DNA of 64,000 bases from Silene latifolia (lineage: Eukaryota > Streptophyta > Magnoliopsida > Caryophyllales > Caryophyllaceae). Positions within the stretch are counted from its first letter, which is position 1. The number at the start of each line of letters is the position of its first letter. The translations under genes were made by a program, and so were the position numbers. The DNA lies in NCBI RefSeq assembly GCF_048544455.1, contig NC_133536.1:196977325-197041324 (forward strand), given 5' to 3'. The notes under the pieces were generated by a model. It searched no databases. It worked only from the letters and a program-made list of their open reading frames with translations, and was not told the origin of the DNA. Shown here piece by piece: positions 1 through 11,830 of this stretch.

Positions 1-1735
1 ATTGTGAAAGGTATGTGCTGTGTGAAAGGGAGTAGTTTCTTCATAGTAATAGTGAGAGGGCTCGCAAATATTGATGCAGTTTCCTTGCTAACGCCAGTTA
101 GGTTAAGTGAAAGCTTTCCCACAGCTACAGCATCAACTCTATCATGAACCTGGAAATACGGACCCATGAACAAGCTTAAGCTACCATGTAGGAGCAATTT
201 AGAATATACTCCCTCTGTCCCGACCATTTGTTGTCCTTTTCCATTTTGAGGTGTCTCAGTCAATTGTTGTCCTTTCTATTTTAAGAATGAATTTGATGAG
301 TAATTTGATCATTCACACTCAATTCATTCCACTTGTCATTTAGTAATTGGCTCCCTCCCCTTTCCTTGGTCTTTGTGCCAAAACCAAAGGACAACAAATG
401 ACCGAGACGGAGGGAGTAAAAATTTAAAAAAAATTATATATATATATCATGAGTTCATGACATAGAGCTACAATAAATTCAAGGAGTGACCATTTACACT
501 CCTTGGTTTAACAAGATTGCAGATCTTGTTGCAAAAGTTAAAAATGGGATTTGACAGCAATATCTTCAAGTTTCAAGTCTTACCAACACACAAGCCCTAA
601 AACACTTGTCATAATTAGAAAGCCTTGTACAAACGATAAATACTTGTATAGTTCTCATTTAATTATACAATTCAGTGGTTCGTTTCATGTTTAAGACTGT
701 CCCTTTTCAATGCTTGTAGATCATGCAACTCTAGAGACAATCATTATAACTATGAGCTAAAAACTAACCCGAGAAAATAAGTGCAACAACAGAAACTGAG
801 CAGCTACTCCATCATTTCCAAGAACTGTCGTGAGGTGAGTAAGCAAGCTGTCCCTTGTGCTTTTGATCAGCGAAGGATTAGCTACAAGTAACCACATCGA
901 AGTTAACATGTAATCCAATAAGAATGAGACTGCAAAAAGAAAACACAAGCCAGAATATAAAGGTGTATAATTACTTCACTCAAGGGTGAGCCCTGAACAA
1001 ATTCGTGCACATCAAGCTTCCTGTGCGCAATACAGTGGATACGTGGTACCTACAAGATGAACTAGTTAAATTGACTTGGCTACCAACGAAGCATTTAGAA
1101 ACATCCTTTGTGCAAATACGGGAGGTTTTCAAACTCAAAGTCATCAAAGCATGAAGCAAAGGTTGAGTAATAAGTTGACATCTGTGGAAAAAAAATTATT
1201 TTCCGGGTATTAGATCCTTGTAGGGTTACCAATGAACCCACGGGTTCTACGACTCCAACAGATGTCATGGAACGTAACTATATGAGACATAAGAACTTTC
1301 AAATCAGAATCCAAGATGCAGCTTGCAAACCTTCACTGGGGGTTATTGTGCCAATTCATCTTCATAAAGGCTGCTGGACAACTGATCAGCCTCTTCCTGG
1401 TTTACACTTAGCTCTAAATCAAAACTGAGGACTCCAATAAACTCAAAGATTTCATTCAGTTTTATATCAGACTCAGGTGAGTTTTACACCTGCATAGAGT
1501 AAGGTGCAAATACGTGTTCAATATTAAGATATAGCAATATACAAGAACATTTTAATGTGAAATTTTTCTACAGCGTCCACAAACTGTAAACTACTTAGTG
1601 ATTGTGAAGCCTACCTTAACCAGACAAGGAAAACATGATGCGTCAAGATCAAATCGCGGAGAAAAGGCAGCAGAGGTTATCTCCATTTACCAAGTTTAGC
1701 TGCACTTCAGATGAGGAAGGACACCCCTCTTCTCT
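1..1735 (-). pseudogene. ETG1: Decayed MCM-binding protein gene (ETG1/MCMBP family), 3' part cut by window edge
   Basis: ETG1/MCMBP binds the MCM helicase and helps unload it and hold sister chromatids together in the nucleus. Exon-like segments read leftwards at 1615-1735, 1331-1499, 975-1049, 769-881 and 1-149, most with GT/AG borders. They give, in family order, CFPCLVK, SPESDIKLNEIFEFIGVL, VPRIHCIAHRKL, LTTVLGNDGVAAQFLLLHL and RVDAVAVGKLSLNL, matching the middle of plant ETG1 as I know it. The copy looks dead. There is an in-frame TAA at 1494-1496 (second codon of its exon) and another at 1343-1345, where the family has a Leu-like residue before PP-K-V. Exon 1615-1735 needs a frame change, and exons 975-1049 and 769-881 do not join in phase. 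The 5' end was not found. Because introns remain, this is a decayed genomic copy, not a retrocopy. The family call is firm; I could not test whether an intact copy exists elsewhere. Confidence 0.75.
207..418. mobile_element. Stowaway-type (Tc1/mariner) MITE
   Basis: The ends are inverted repeats starting CTCCCTCTGTCCCG on the left and the complement of CGAGACGGAGGGAG on the right, each bordered by TA (207-208 and 417-418). The inner parts (ATTTGTTGTCC / GGACAACAAAT) also pair, so the element folds into a long hairpin. Size and TA target duplication fit Stowaway. It lies in an intron of the decayed ETG1-like gene and has no coding capacity. Confidence 0.9.
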
Positions 1736-3125
1736 CTGTGGATATTAAGAAATACTTAAATATAGAAATCACAAACGACTTTTGTGAACATTGACTTTTT
1801 GACTCATTACTCTCCTCAACTAAAGAACCTCAACAAATTTACCAAACATGATACACGGGATCACATAAAACGTCGTGATTTGATTATAATAGTGAGTACT
1901 TCATAAAAAAATAAGATGGGGTTCACTCACCATCTTGTACAAGGAGAAACCTCATAAGTCTTGATTTGAGCCCTGCCAAGAGACAAGAACCTTAGGTTAG
2001 TCTAATACAGAACAAGAAATAACATAGTAGCTATATACATCCTCAAACCATCAAAACTAAGTAGTTTCCTTGTAGATTATAGACGTCTGTAAAAGAGACC
2101 ATCTATCCGGAACAGTAGTAGAACCCTAGTACCCATCCCAAGCTCATCAAGGCACACAAATCAAAACATATGCTCTTTACTGTTTTTCCCATCACCCATC
2201 ATTACAGAAACATCAAAGCCTAGCAAGCTCTACAGGAGCACCAGCTTCATCGACATCCCTCAGACTCACAATAAATAACAAAACAACAACAGTTTAATTG
2301 TCGAAAACCCAATGCCTTAAATAAGTTTAAAATTTCAGAGAAACATATAGCACCCTATCGATCACATTGTGTATGCAACATGCAATTCTATTACTATTAC
2401 TTGGGGCAAATAACAACAGAACATAACAATTTTCATCATATTCATCTCGTATATGGTAAGGTATGTCATACGTATAGCAATACACAACCATTTTCAATAT
2501 GGTCATCATCTTCATTACCTATGCACACATACACAAAATCAGTCACATTTTCAGCTTTCTTCTTCATCTTCATACAAAACTTCACTTAACACAATCTCCT
2601 CAATCATATTTTCAGCCTTTCTTTATTCTACAAACATAACCAACTCATTATAGTTTCAAAATTCAAACAAATTATAGGTAAAGTTCGACAATTTCAAATC
2701 TTGCCACCACAAATGTGCATCCTGCCATTTGAAGCTGACAAACATCTGAATATGGAGATATGGAGTATCTAGCGGATGCCAGATGCCTTCAAGCTGTTCC
2801 TCTTCAGGTCCAGCCAGAAACTGAGTTGTGATATTCTTGAAACAATAACTGGTGATCTTTGTAAAGGATAAATATAGATCACCAATGTAGGAACACTGGA
2901 CTTATTGCTAGTTTGCTACTGGAAAATATACTCAATTAGGATGGTCAATTCTATTACGTTAAGCTGTGAATCACAATTCGGGAGATATTTGAAAACACTC
3001 AAACCAGCGATTTATGAGCAGAAAGAAGGTAAATTGGCTAATTGGAGTTCGGAAAGAATACTGTGTTGAAAGAGATTTTGATGCTCCACGGCGGCCTTTG
3101 TCAGGGACAGATGTGACAAGCTGAG
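1736..3125. other. Non-coding stretch between ETG1 remnant and LTR element
   Basis: The 5' exons of the ETG1-like gene would be expected here, but I cannot recognise them. The stretch is AT-rich with many short stops. The only coding-like piece is at 2685-2865 (listed separately). The last five bases, CTGAG at 3121-3125, are the left target duplication of the LTR element that follows. Confidence 0.5.
2685..2865 (-). pseudogene. Possible orphan exon, family unknown
   Basis: Reading leftwards from 2865, about 60 codons are open and have protein-like composition (FLAGPEEEQLEGIWHP, LDTPYLHIQMFVSFKWQD). No family was recognised, and it does not match any part of ETG1 that I know. There is no start codon. 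It could be an exon of a decayed host gene or a chance open frame; the Trp- and acidic-rich composition makes me lean weakly to an exon remnant. Confidence 0.25.
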
Positions 3126-3663
3126 TGTCACGATCAGGTACTTTCGCCGGATCATGGCGCGCACCTTACCCGACTCAAGCAAAATGCAAGCGACAAGGAT
3201 CTTTGTACTAGTGAAGAAACGCTCACTAGCACGATACTCGGGTCTCGGCAACACTCGACAGGATTGCAACGAGAGCGTCAAGCACTAGTGTTTGTCAAGC
3301 ACTAGGCATTCGTAATCGGTCTCGGTTGTGTGAGTCGTGATCCTAGTGTCGATCCCACAAACACGGCTTGTTAGTAAAGTGAAGGCAAAGAGTCGTTGAC
3401 AACAAAGCAATAACAAGCAACACGAAGGCACAAGGTAGGAAGCAGATTTTCATTCACTAGTACTCCCTAAAGAGGGAAATTCGATATTTACATCCTGGTA
3501 GCAGGAGACATTAAAAGTGTAGAATAGCGATATACATATTTATGGAAAGAAAAGTTATGCTAACTATGCTAAACTAGGAAAGTATTTACTAAAAATATAC
3601 AAGGGAAATGAAATTACATAAGCATGAATAAATCTAAGGGTTCGAAGTGTGAGGATCATCACA
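3126..3663 (-). repeat. 3' LTR of TR-GAG-like element
   Basis: This is the left copy, 538 bp. Compared with the right copy it holds an extra short duplication (GTCAAGCACTAG repeated near 3270-3305) and scattered substitutions, so the insertion is not very recent. Confidence 0.9.
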
Positions 3664-3954
3664 CTCTCCCCCACCTAATCTTGTTATCGCCCTCGGCAAT
3701 GCCAAAGTTTTGAATGGTGCTTCAGTGAGACATCGTGCTTGAGCCCTGGTTGTCCATGTTGTGTTGGGATTTGGCTTTCTCCGCACTCCGACTTGTGGGC
3801 GAGCTTCTGACCACGCAATGATCGGCGTCATCGTCCCTTCAAGGATAGGCTGAAGCTCCTTGACATAGATGTTGCCGAACATCATGTTCTCCAAGTCCAC
3901 TCCTCGCTCCTTGTCTTCCAGGAAATTCCACTTTGCCGTTGTCTGAGTAAACAT
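3664..3954 (-). other. Open in-frame tail between protease and 3' LTR
   Basis: After the TAG ending the protease, the same frame continues without a stop to the polypurine tract and on into the LTR (contains FLEDKERGVD, RPQVGVRRKP, LPRAITRLGGGE). The family is unknown. It may be the last part of a once continuous gag-protease polyprotein. Openness alone is weak evidence, but composition and frame match the upstream gene. Confidence 0.45.
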
Positions 3955-4740
3955 CTATCGGGGTCTCTCCAAACACTTGCTCCCATGGACCTTTCCCTTG
4001 TCTATCTTCACTGCGGTACCTGCATTCAAGGACATGTGAGATTTCCAGGACGCCGAATCAGTATTTCGGTGCGACCCCCTGATGGTACGAGGCCTTATTT
4101 CTTGGGTCGACTGACCCGCAAACCAGGACGTCGATTCAACATATCGACGTGGCCCCCTGATGGTATGAGGCCTACTTCTTTGGGCATCTCGGCCCTCATT
4201 GTCTACTCCTCGGTGAGGTGGTAGACTATCCTTTCGTCCCCCAGGCCACTTAGCAGCGTAGTTAGCCTGGGTCTTGTTCGCCCTCGGCTCCACCGAACCT
4301 TTAGGCATTCTCCAAGGTCGCATCCCTTGTTTCGGCGTCGGTATCACCCTCATAGCCGAAATTCGATGCTGCCCCTTGTCTTCGTCGCCGTCTACCGTAT
4401 TCACTACGATAGACCCCATTAGTAGCATCGATCCGTCACTCGGTTTCAATACTACCAATGCTTTCTGAAAGAACTGCATCCCGAGTACTAACTTGAAGTC
4501 ATCTAGCGGAACGGTGGTGAAGTTGAGCTCCCCTGCCCACTCACCCACTTGGACCGCGACCTTATTAGCCACTCCTTGGACGCGTCTCAATTTTCCATTG
4601 ACCGGCTTCAGGCAGCTGTTAGCATCCCGCAGAACTAGCCCCAACCGATCAGCTTCCTCTTTCGTAACAAAGTTGTGGGAGGCGCCCGAGTCGATCAAGG
4701 CTCGTGCTTGCTTCCCATTCACCATCAAGTCCACGTACAT
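3955..4740 (-). CDS. Retropepsin-like aspartic protease of TR-GAG-like element
   Basis: This would mature the gag polyprotein. The active-site motif is ALIDSGASHNFV (D-S-G-A), followed by the strands usual for gag-linked plant proteases (VQVGEWAGELNF, VPLDDFKLVLGMQF). About 130 residues of basic, Ser/Arg-rich tail follow. It lies in the same frame as gag, separated by TAA (4774-4776) and the codons EDSRAKKSNGL, so a gag-protease fusion by stop readthrough is possible. It ends in TAG at 3955-3957, after which the frame stays open through the polypurine tract into the 3' LTR (listed next). No RT domain follows. Confidence 0.85.
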   Translation of the reverse strand: MYVDLMVNGKQARALIDSGASHNFVTKEEADRLGLVLRDANSCLKPVNGKLRRVQGVANKVAVQVGEWAGELNFTTVPLDDFKLVLGMQFFQKALVVLKPSDGSMLLMGSIVVNTVDGDEDKGQHRISAMRVIPTPKQGMRPWRMPKGSVEPRANKTQANYAAKWPGGRKDSLPPHRGVDNEGRDAQRSRPHTIRGPRRYVESTSWFAGQSTQEIRPRTIRGSHRNTDSASWKSHMSLNAGTAVKIDKGKVHGSKCLERPR

Positions 4741-4773
4741 GAGCCCGTTGGATTTCTTGGCGCGGGAATCTTC

Positions 4774-6009
4774 TTACTTCCCTATTGCGCTAATCCTTTG
4801 AAGTGAGCCCATCCGTGTTTGGTCTTCACCATCACTCGAGTCTTTGTTATACTCTTGGTGATAGTCGGCCAACGCCCCATCAAGACGTTCTTGAGCCCCC
4901 TTTGACATCTTCTTAAACATGGCATTGAACTCCGCCTTGTTCGGACAATCGGCCATCTTGTGAGGACCCTTGCATACAAAACACGTGAGCGGTTTCTTCA
5001 TTGTGGAAGCAGTTGAGTTTCCCGCCTTCGAAGACGAGCTTGAGGGCGAGTTTGTAGTGCTCGCCGATTGGGCTTGACTTTCTTGCGAGCGGAACCGACT
5101 GTTCCCAACTGAAATGGCGCTATTTTGTCGCCTTTGTCCATTGTACCCACTTTGTGACGCACCAATATTCCCCGTTGGTGCCACAACTCTTGGTGCCTCT
5201 CGCTCCCCGTGAAAGTCGAGCTGGAGCTCCGCGGCCGATATGGCCGAAGACAGAGTTTTGGGATTCTTCCTCATGACCTCCTGTTGTGCCCACCTCTTCA
5301 ACCCGTCAATGAATTCGAATGTCCTGTTCGTCTCGGACATTTCGGTAATCTCGAGCATGCACACTGAGAATTCCCTCACATATTCTCGGATTGACTTGGT
5401 GTGCTTGATTACCTTCAACTTCTTCCGAGCAACAAACTCTGTGTTCTTGGGGTAGAAGTGATCCTTCAAGATTCTCTTGAAGTCGGCCCACGATGTCATC
5501 GTAATCGTGCCCGCATCAATTTCCTTGTACCTAGCCCTCCACCACATCTTGGCATCGTCGACTAGATACATGCTTGTCGTGACAACTTCCGCGTCTTCGT
5601 CGATCCCACTTACTCAGAAGTATTGCTCCATATCGAAGATAAAGTTATCGACCGCTTTCGAATCCCTCGCCCCATCGTAGGTACGAGGTGGAGGTGCCTT
5701 TACCTTATGGCCCCTCACAGATTTCCCGTCATTGGCCACCACTTTCACGATCGTGGCGCACGTGTTCTCTAACATCTCGACCTTTCGGTGGAGATGATTG
5801 ATCTCTTCCTCCCGATCATCGGGGATCGCATCACTGATCGCTTGGATGCGGGTGTTCATCCCGTCCACCTTCGTCTCGAGTTCGCAAACCATCTTCTGCA
5901 ACTCCTCGAGGCTCGCGGCCATCCGCATAACGACGCTCTCGAGTTTGGGAAACTTGGCGTCGAATGATTCCTCTAAGGCATCCACTCGGTCCTCGATTGC
6001 TTCGCCCAT
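4774..6009 (-). pseudogene. gag: gag of TR-GAG-like element, one internal stop
   Basis: This structural capsid protein would package element RNA. From ATG at 6009 (MGEAIEDR) it has an N-terminal coiled-coil-rich part, then the usual gag core (PPPRTYDG, DMEQYF, TSMYLVDDAKMWWRAR, FYPKNTEFVARKKL). A Ser-rich linker is followed by one zinc knuckle, CFVCKGPHKMADC (CX2CX3HX4C), near the C-terminus. A single in-frame TGA at 5614-5616 falls between DMEQYF and VSGIDEDAEVVTTSMYL, inside the conserved core; the frame is unchanged across it. The protein ends at TAA 4774-4776, and the protease follows in the same frame 33 nt later. The TGA may be a decay mutation or a readthrough codon; one copy cannot tell. 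Confidence 0.85.
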
Positions 6010-6061
6010 TTTCTCGATCTCTCTAAGCAAATGCGGCGTGCAGAAACCCGTCCGAAGACCG

Positions 6062-6074
6062 GGCTGTGATACCA
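6062..6074 (-). promoter_or_regulatory. Primer-binding site, initiator-Met tRNA type
   Basis: The minus strand reads TGGTATCACAGCC two bases inside the 5' LTR border. It differs by one base from the common plant TGGTATCAGAGCC site that primes reverse transcription. Confidence 0.8.
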
Positions 6075-6076
6075 AA

Positions 6077-6599
6077 TGTCACGGTCCGGTACTTTTGCCG
6101 GATCGTGGCGCGCACCCTTGCCCGGCTCAAGGCAAGATGCAAGTGACAAGGATCTTCGTACTAGTGAAGGATCGCTCACTAGCACGATACTCGGGTCTCG
6201 GCAACACTCGACAGGATTACAACGAGAGCGTCAAGCACTAGAAATTCGTAATCGGTCTCGGGTGTGTGAGTCGGGATCCTAGTGTCGATCCCACAAACAC
6301 GGCTTGTTATTAAAGTGAAGGCAAATAGTCGTTCACAACAAAGCAACAACAAGCAACACGAAGGCACAAGGTAGGAAGCAAATTTTCATTCGCTAGTACT
6401 CCCTAAAGAGGGAAATTGGATATTTACATCCTGATAGCAGGGGACATTAAAAGTGTAGAATAGCGATATACATAATTATGGAAAGAAAAGCTATGCTAAC
6501 TATGCTAAACTAGGAAAGTATTTACTAAAAATATACAAGGAAAATAAAATTACATAAGCATGAATAAATCTAAGGATTCGAAGTGTACGGATCATCACA
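6077..6599 (-). repeat. 5' LTR of TR-GAG-like element
   Basis: This is the right copy, 523 bp. On the minus strand it runs from TGTGATGATCC to CCGTGACA and leads directly into the primer-binding site. Confidence 0.9.
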
Positions 6600-7895
6600 C
6601 TGAGCCACTCTAGATAGATGGAAGTGTTAGATAAACTTGACCAGCACGAGTTTGTTTTAAAAAAATTTAAAACAAAATCATTTACTAAATTTGTAAACAA
6701 ATGCTACACGGTGTATTTAATCATTATTAATATATACTTGATACATTTATACATATTTTAGTGTCCCGGCTCGTTATACAAATCTTTACTCTTTAGATTT
6801 TATTTTGTATGAATAAAACTGCTTTTACTTATTTAAATCATAAATTTACAATTCACAATACGTATTATTGTTAACTTTACTACTCCTGCAATTAATATTG
6901 ATATATTCATCACACGCTTATATTGTTGTTAATTTCACCACTGCCGCTTGTACTTATATTATTTTTACGTAATTTACTTTCGCAGTACGTATTTTACTCA
7001 TTACAGTACTTTTTGCACTAAACTTTCCATTCCTTTACCCTTGACTAAAAACACACAAAACTAATTCTCTCTAATTTCTCTCTATTATTAAATCCTTAAC
7101 TTTCTTCAACCCTTTAGAATTCTTCAATTATGAATGATTATTCGAGTATGGAGCAAGTATTTAGTTCACTAATACATTATTATTAATAATCAAATTGATT
7201 CTATTATAGGAGTAATGTTGTATCTTTTTTAACAAGAGTTTATGCTGAAATTAATTGGGAAATCACCGTTAATATTCAATTCGCGAAGTTATTACAATCA
7301 TTTGCTTGAAAACCTACTTATCATAAAAACCCGTAACATTCAAATTCAATTTAGAACTCAAACTATCATGTCCCATCAAACGCGTGTGAGAATTATTTGA
7401 GTAAATTAAGAAATCTACTTACGTATTAGAAATATAAGCTTGTTCCTTGGGTAAATCTAAAGGCCAAGATAATTCTACATTATCGATTAATTGGGTGAAA
7501 TCTGATAATATGAATACAGAGTTACAGGAGGAAGAGAAAGGTTAGCAGCGTAGGTGTAGTAGGTTTAATTAGATCTTTTTTCAATGTAATACTCTATGAA
7601 TGCAATATATGCTTTTGTAAAAATTATTTATCATTTATGTGTTTGTAAAAACAAATTTTTTAATGAAGTAAATAATTTATGAATGCACTACTTAATTTAT
7701 CAATGAAAAATAGGTGTGTTTAATTAGAGGAAATACGTTAGAGAGAGAGAAAAAGAAGGGAGAAATGTAAAGGGTATAATTGTCAACATTGTACTGGTAT
7801 GGGTGAAATGGATACTGTGAAAATCAAGACCCAAAATCTATCTATATTTGTTCACAAATAAATCGTAAACCAATTCAATTACTACCTCTTCAAAA
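6600..7895. other. AT-rich stretch, no gene seen
   Basis: It starts with the right CTGAG duplication (6600-6604). I found no open frame of note, no tandem array and no transposon ends until the Helitron-like start at 7896. Confidence 0.6.
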
Positions 7896-10800
7896 TCTAT
7901 AAATATTATTAAAAGGGTAAACCTTAAAAGCCACGTAGACAATGCCACCTCGCATTACTAAATGCCGCCTTACATTACCAAAATTTCACGTCACCAATCT
8001 TCCATGTAGTATGACGTGTTTAATTAAGAGGGTAATTCATGTTCGTATAGTGATCCATTTAAAACGATACACAAATTAAAAAATATTTACATAAAAACTA
8101 AATTAGCATAACAAACATTAAATTTTGGCCTTTTTAATTTCTAGATAACTTGAGAAAAAACAATTAAAAATCAAAATTCATATTAAATTTTAAATTTTTA
8201 CGTTTATTTTTAGAATATTTTAAATAACAAATAAATATCACATAATTCTAATTTTACGCCGTTTATGAAATAATAAAGAATTTGTAAATATTAAGGGCAA
8301 ATAATAACATACTTAATATTAAACATTGACATTTTAATTTTTAAAACTACAGTTGGTTAAATGAAAAATAAAAAGTTACATCACTCTAATTTTAAATTAT
8401 TTATATGTGCAACCCTTTCTTAAATATTATTGCAATAAAATTGCTCAATTTCATTAAATTGAATACATATGTAAATCTATAAATATGATTTATAAATAAA
8501 AGGGAAGACAAAATATCTACCATTTTTTAGTTCGTAAGATAACTCCCTAAACAATTTTCATGCAATGTGGATTTTGAAAAAAAAAAAAAAAAAAAAGTAA
8601 ACCTTTTATATTTCATTTCTCATTACTCTATATTTATGTCTATATTAAATTTGCTAATAATGAAAATGAATGCTCAAAAGTCATAAAACATTTATACATA
8701 TTTATGTATATATTAAATTTGGTATAATAAATAAAAAAAAAAGTCATCAAACGCATCCTCATTTAGCTATAAATGTTTGATGGAAGGCAACATTTGTGAG
8801 CCGAAATTCAAGCGAATATCTTTTTACCCCCCATCGTAAAAATAATTATATATATGTGTGTCAATAATCATTCTTATCATTGTATCAACATCAAGGTAAG
8901 TGTACTAAGGTTTTAAATTAATAATTTATTTATTTATTTTTAAGTTCCATTGGTTATGAAGTAATCTTCACATTTTTAACGTTCACATATATGTTCTTTT
9001 GTTCTCATTTAGAGGCTATCAAGATTTGTGAAATTGTGCTATTCATAGGTAAATATACTTACATCTTTATGATTCAATACTCTATTTCTTACATTATTTA
9101 AGGGAAAACTTAAATTAATAATAATAAGGTTAATATTACATAAAATCGAATTCCACCATTTTGTTTTTTATTAATCACTCAGTGGATTTTTTTTAGGGAT
9201 AGTTCATTGGAGAAAGAAGATTATTTGAAGAAGAGAAATAGTAGAGTTGCTTAAACAAATATTCCCTCAATTCCACTCAATACTATGTTATAAACTAACT
9301 ACAAAATTGACTACATGAATGTGAATGACTAATTGTTTTTAGGTTCATAAATAAAATTTAGTATTTCAGAAGCTTTCAAATCTATGTTTTATTCGGGTAG
9401 GTGTTTCTTTTTTATTCATCATTTTTCCTTTGAAAAATAGCTCTCATAGAATAAATTTGGAGTTGCGAGGATCTTAATCTTATTAACAAGTTGGACCCAA
9501 AAAATTCTATTGACATAGATAATGGCTAAATGTAAATTATTACCTAATATTTATGCGTACATGTCATATTATCTAATGCATATGTCTTATAACATATAAG
9601 AGATTGCAATGAGATTTGTAGTAGGCTATTATTTAACTCATTTTATCATTTATGCAAAAACATAAAATTTAGAATTTTTGACAAATTGGTATATAGATGA
9701 TATAGTAAGACTAGCATTTATTAAAATTCATAACTATGCTACTATATGATTTGTGACAATTAAAATTTTGAGAAGATAAAAAAACCTTATAATTATATAT
9801 GTTTTAAGTAGAGCTGATCAAATGGCACAAGCCCATTGGCCCTACCCGGCCCGGCCCGCTTTTTTGAAGGGCTTGGGCCTTTAGTTTTGGCCCAAAAAAC
9901 CCCATGGGCCGGCCTAAAAAGGCCCAAAATATTTTGGGGCCGGGTTTGGGCCAAGCGTTTGGCCCAAAATTTGGCCCGGCCCGGCCCATATTTACTAATA
10001 ATGAATATTTTGTCTAATAAAACATATTAAAGTAGCGTTAAAGTTATACCCAACCCTTTACAAACTCAAGTATATTTTTTTAGATTTAAAGAACAAAGTA
10101 TACATAACCTAAATCATATCTACAAATGCATGATTAAGCATTCTAAAGTGGCGATGTTTGTCTTTATTTTATTTAGAGAGCAATTCATATGCATTTCATC
10201 ATATTTTGTACAATTTTATACACTATGTATATTTTAAAAGTTGTAACTAAAGGTATTACGCTAATTATTTCCTAGGGTAGGTCGTAAATTTTAGGGCCCG
10301 AAAAAGCCCATTTAAGCCCATAAGCCCACATTAGCCCATAAGGACCGAGTTTGGGCTTGCTAAATAAGCCCGCACATTTGGCCCAACCCGGCCCAGCCTG
10401 CAAAAATGGGCCGCTTTTGTTAGAAAGGCCCGACCCAAGCCCGCACTGGCCCGACCCATGATCACCTCTAGTTTTAAGGTCCTTACATTGTGGGATTTAT
10501 TATTCTCAAAAAAAGAAGGAAAAAAAAAAGAGAAATAATTCAACAGTATGCATTAATTTGTCTTTTCGTCTTTACTTATTAACTTTATTTGCCGGAAGAC
10601 AAAACGACGTTCAAACTTTTACATAGAAAAGTTAGTGCAAAATTTATACAATCTAATAAAAAAGCAACCTTAAGCATTTTTTTTTTTTACATGGTGTCAT
10701 GAATTATTGGACTCATTGAAAGCTTATTATTGGACTCATTGAAAGGTAACCTTTTTTAAAACCACATGTTTTTAATATATTAATCAAAATAACAACTAAA

Positions 10801-10990
10801 ATACAATATATAGTTTTGAAAATAAACCAAAATTGTCAAAGAAATAAGACATTAACTAACTAACTTTTATGTATTTCAAAAATATATTTCTTAAATGGAT
10901 CAACTAATTGCTCAGACAATTATAAACAATACAATAAAAATTACAAACTAAAACAGATAAACCCGTGAATCTCACGGGTCACAAACCTAG
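7896..10990 (+). mobile_element. Putative non-autonomous Helitron
   Basis: The 5' end TCTATAAATATTATTAAAAGG follows A (7895), and the 3' end is CTAG (10987-10990) followed by T, matching Helitron insertion between A and T. Eight bases before CTAG is a hairpin, ACCCGTGA-ATC-TCACGGGT (10961-10979). The body is AT-rich with no Rep/helicase gene and contains a complete hAT MITE. The 3' end is convincing; the 5' end is the best match to the plant consensus, but TC starts a little upstream are possible. Confidence 0.65.
9809..10470. mobile_element. hAT-superfamily MITE
   Basis: Ends TAGAGCTGATCA and the complement of TGATCACCTCTA match at 11 of 12 bases. The 8-bp target duplication GTTTTAAG is perfect (9801-9808 and 10471-10478). 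The interior is packed with GGCCC/GGGCC motifs in both orientations, strongly GC-rich against AT-rich flanks, and forms extended inverted repeats. No transposase is present. It is inserted in the Helitron-like element, so it is the younger of the two. Confidence 0.93.
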
Positions 10991-11554
10991 TTAAGTATAA
11001 ATATAGTGTTTTCTAAACTCCTCCCTTACCATAACTTTTGATACACGTTTTTGTTTTGATCTTCTCGCTAGAATACTTTGTCTTTTATACTGTATATAGT
11101 TGTTCATTGTTTATTTAGCTATTTATTTAAGTGGATTATTATACATGCATGGGGATGTATAGCTATGTGATCAAATTGAGCATCTTTGTCTATTTATTGT
11201 GCATTTGGGTGTATTTAGTTTCTTATAGCAGTACATATTGTTTAAAGAGTGAATCATACTGATTAATTTCTCCTTCTTATGGATAGATTGTTGTGCGGGT
11301 TGTAACGGATGGTGAATAGAGTAACATATTAATACAAAAGGTATGGCTATATTTTAGGACTATAAGGAATTTATTCGAGGTATGGCTATATTTTAGGATT
11401 ATAAGCAATTTATTCGAGGAACACAACTGAAGGAGTGATGGTATACGTATTTCTGAGTATTTGAAAAGATATCGCTTTTAAGCGTTATAATTAGAAATTT
11501 TTATTTTTTTATGAACTTTTTCAACCTATATTAAAAAATCACTTATGCAACTTA
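10991..11554. other. Spacer with one 39-bp tandem duplication
   Basis: No gene seen. A 39-bp unit beginning GTATGGCTATATTTTAGGA occurs twice in tandem at 11341-11379 and 11380-11418 with few changes. TTA at 11552-11554 is the left target duplication of the next element. Confidence 0.6.
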
Positions 11555-11786
11555 GGCCCCGTTCTTTCTGACTTTTTAGAGTGAATCAATTGAGCTGAAT
11601 CGAATCGTATGGAGCCGAGTTAATCGAATCAATGGAGCTGAGCCGAATCAATCAATAAGTTTAATCGAACTAAGTTGATTAGAGCTGAATTGAACTGAAT
11701 TAATAATAAAAAAATATAAAAAAAAATTAATAATAATAATAATAATAGTTATTATTATTATTATTATTATTAGAATAACAAGAAGA

Positions 11787-11830
<44 letters not shown>

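Larger units (their letters stand above)
3126..6599 (-). mobile_element. Complete gag-protease-only LTR retrotransposon (TR-GAG-like)
   Basis: Two similar repeats (3126-3663 and 6077-6599) begin TGTCACG and end ATCATCACA on the plus strand, i.e. TG...CA LTRs. The element is flanked by a 5-bp duplication, CTGAG (3121-3125 and 6600-6604). On the minus strand the right LTR is 5': it is followed by a TGGTATCACAGCC primer-binding site (6062-6074, one mismatch to the initiator-Met type), and the left LTR is preceded by a polypurine tract (complement of 3664-3677, AGGTGGGGGAGAG). The 2.4-kb interior encodes gag and an aspartic protease only, with no RT, RNase H or integrase. Known plant TR-GAG elements share this layout. 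Transposition would need proteins from elsewhere. Confidence 0.92.
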
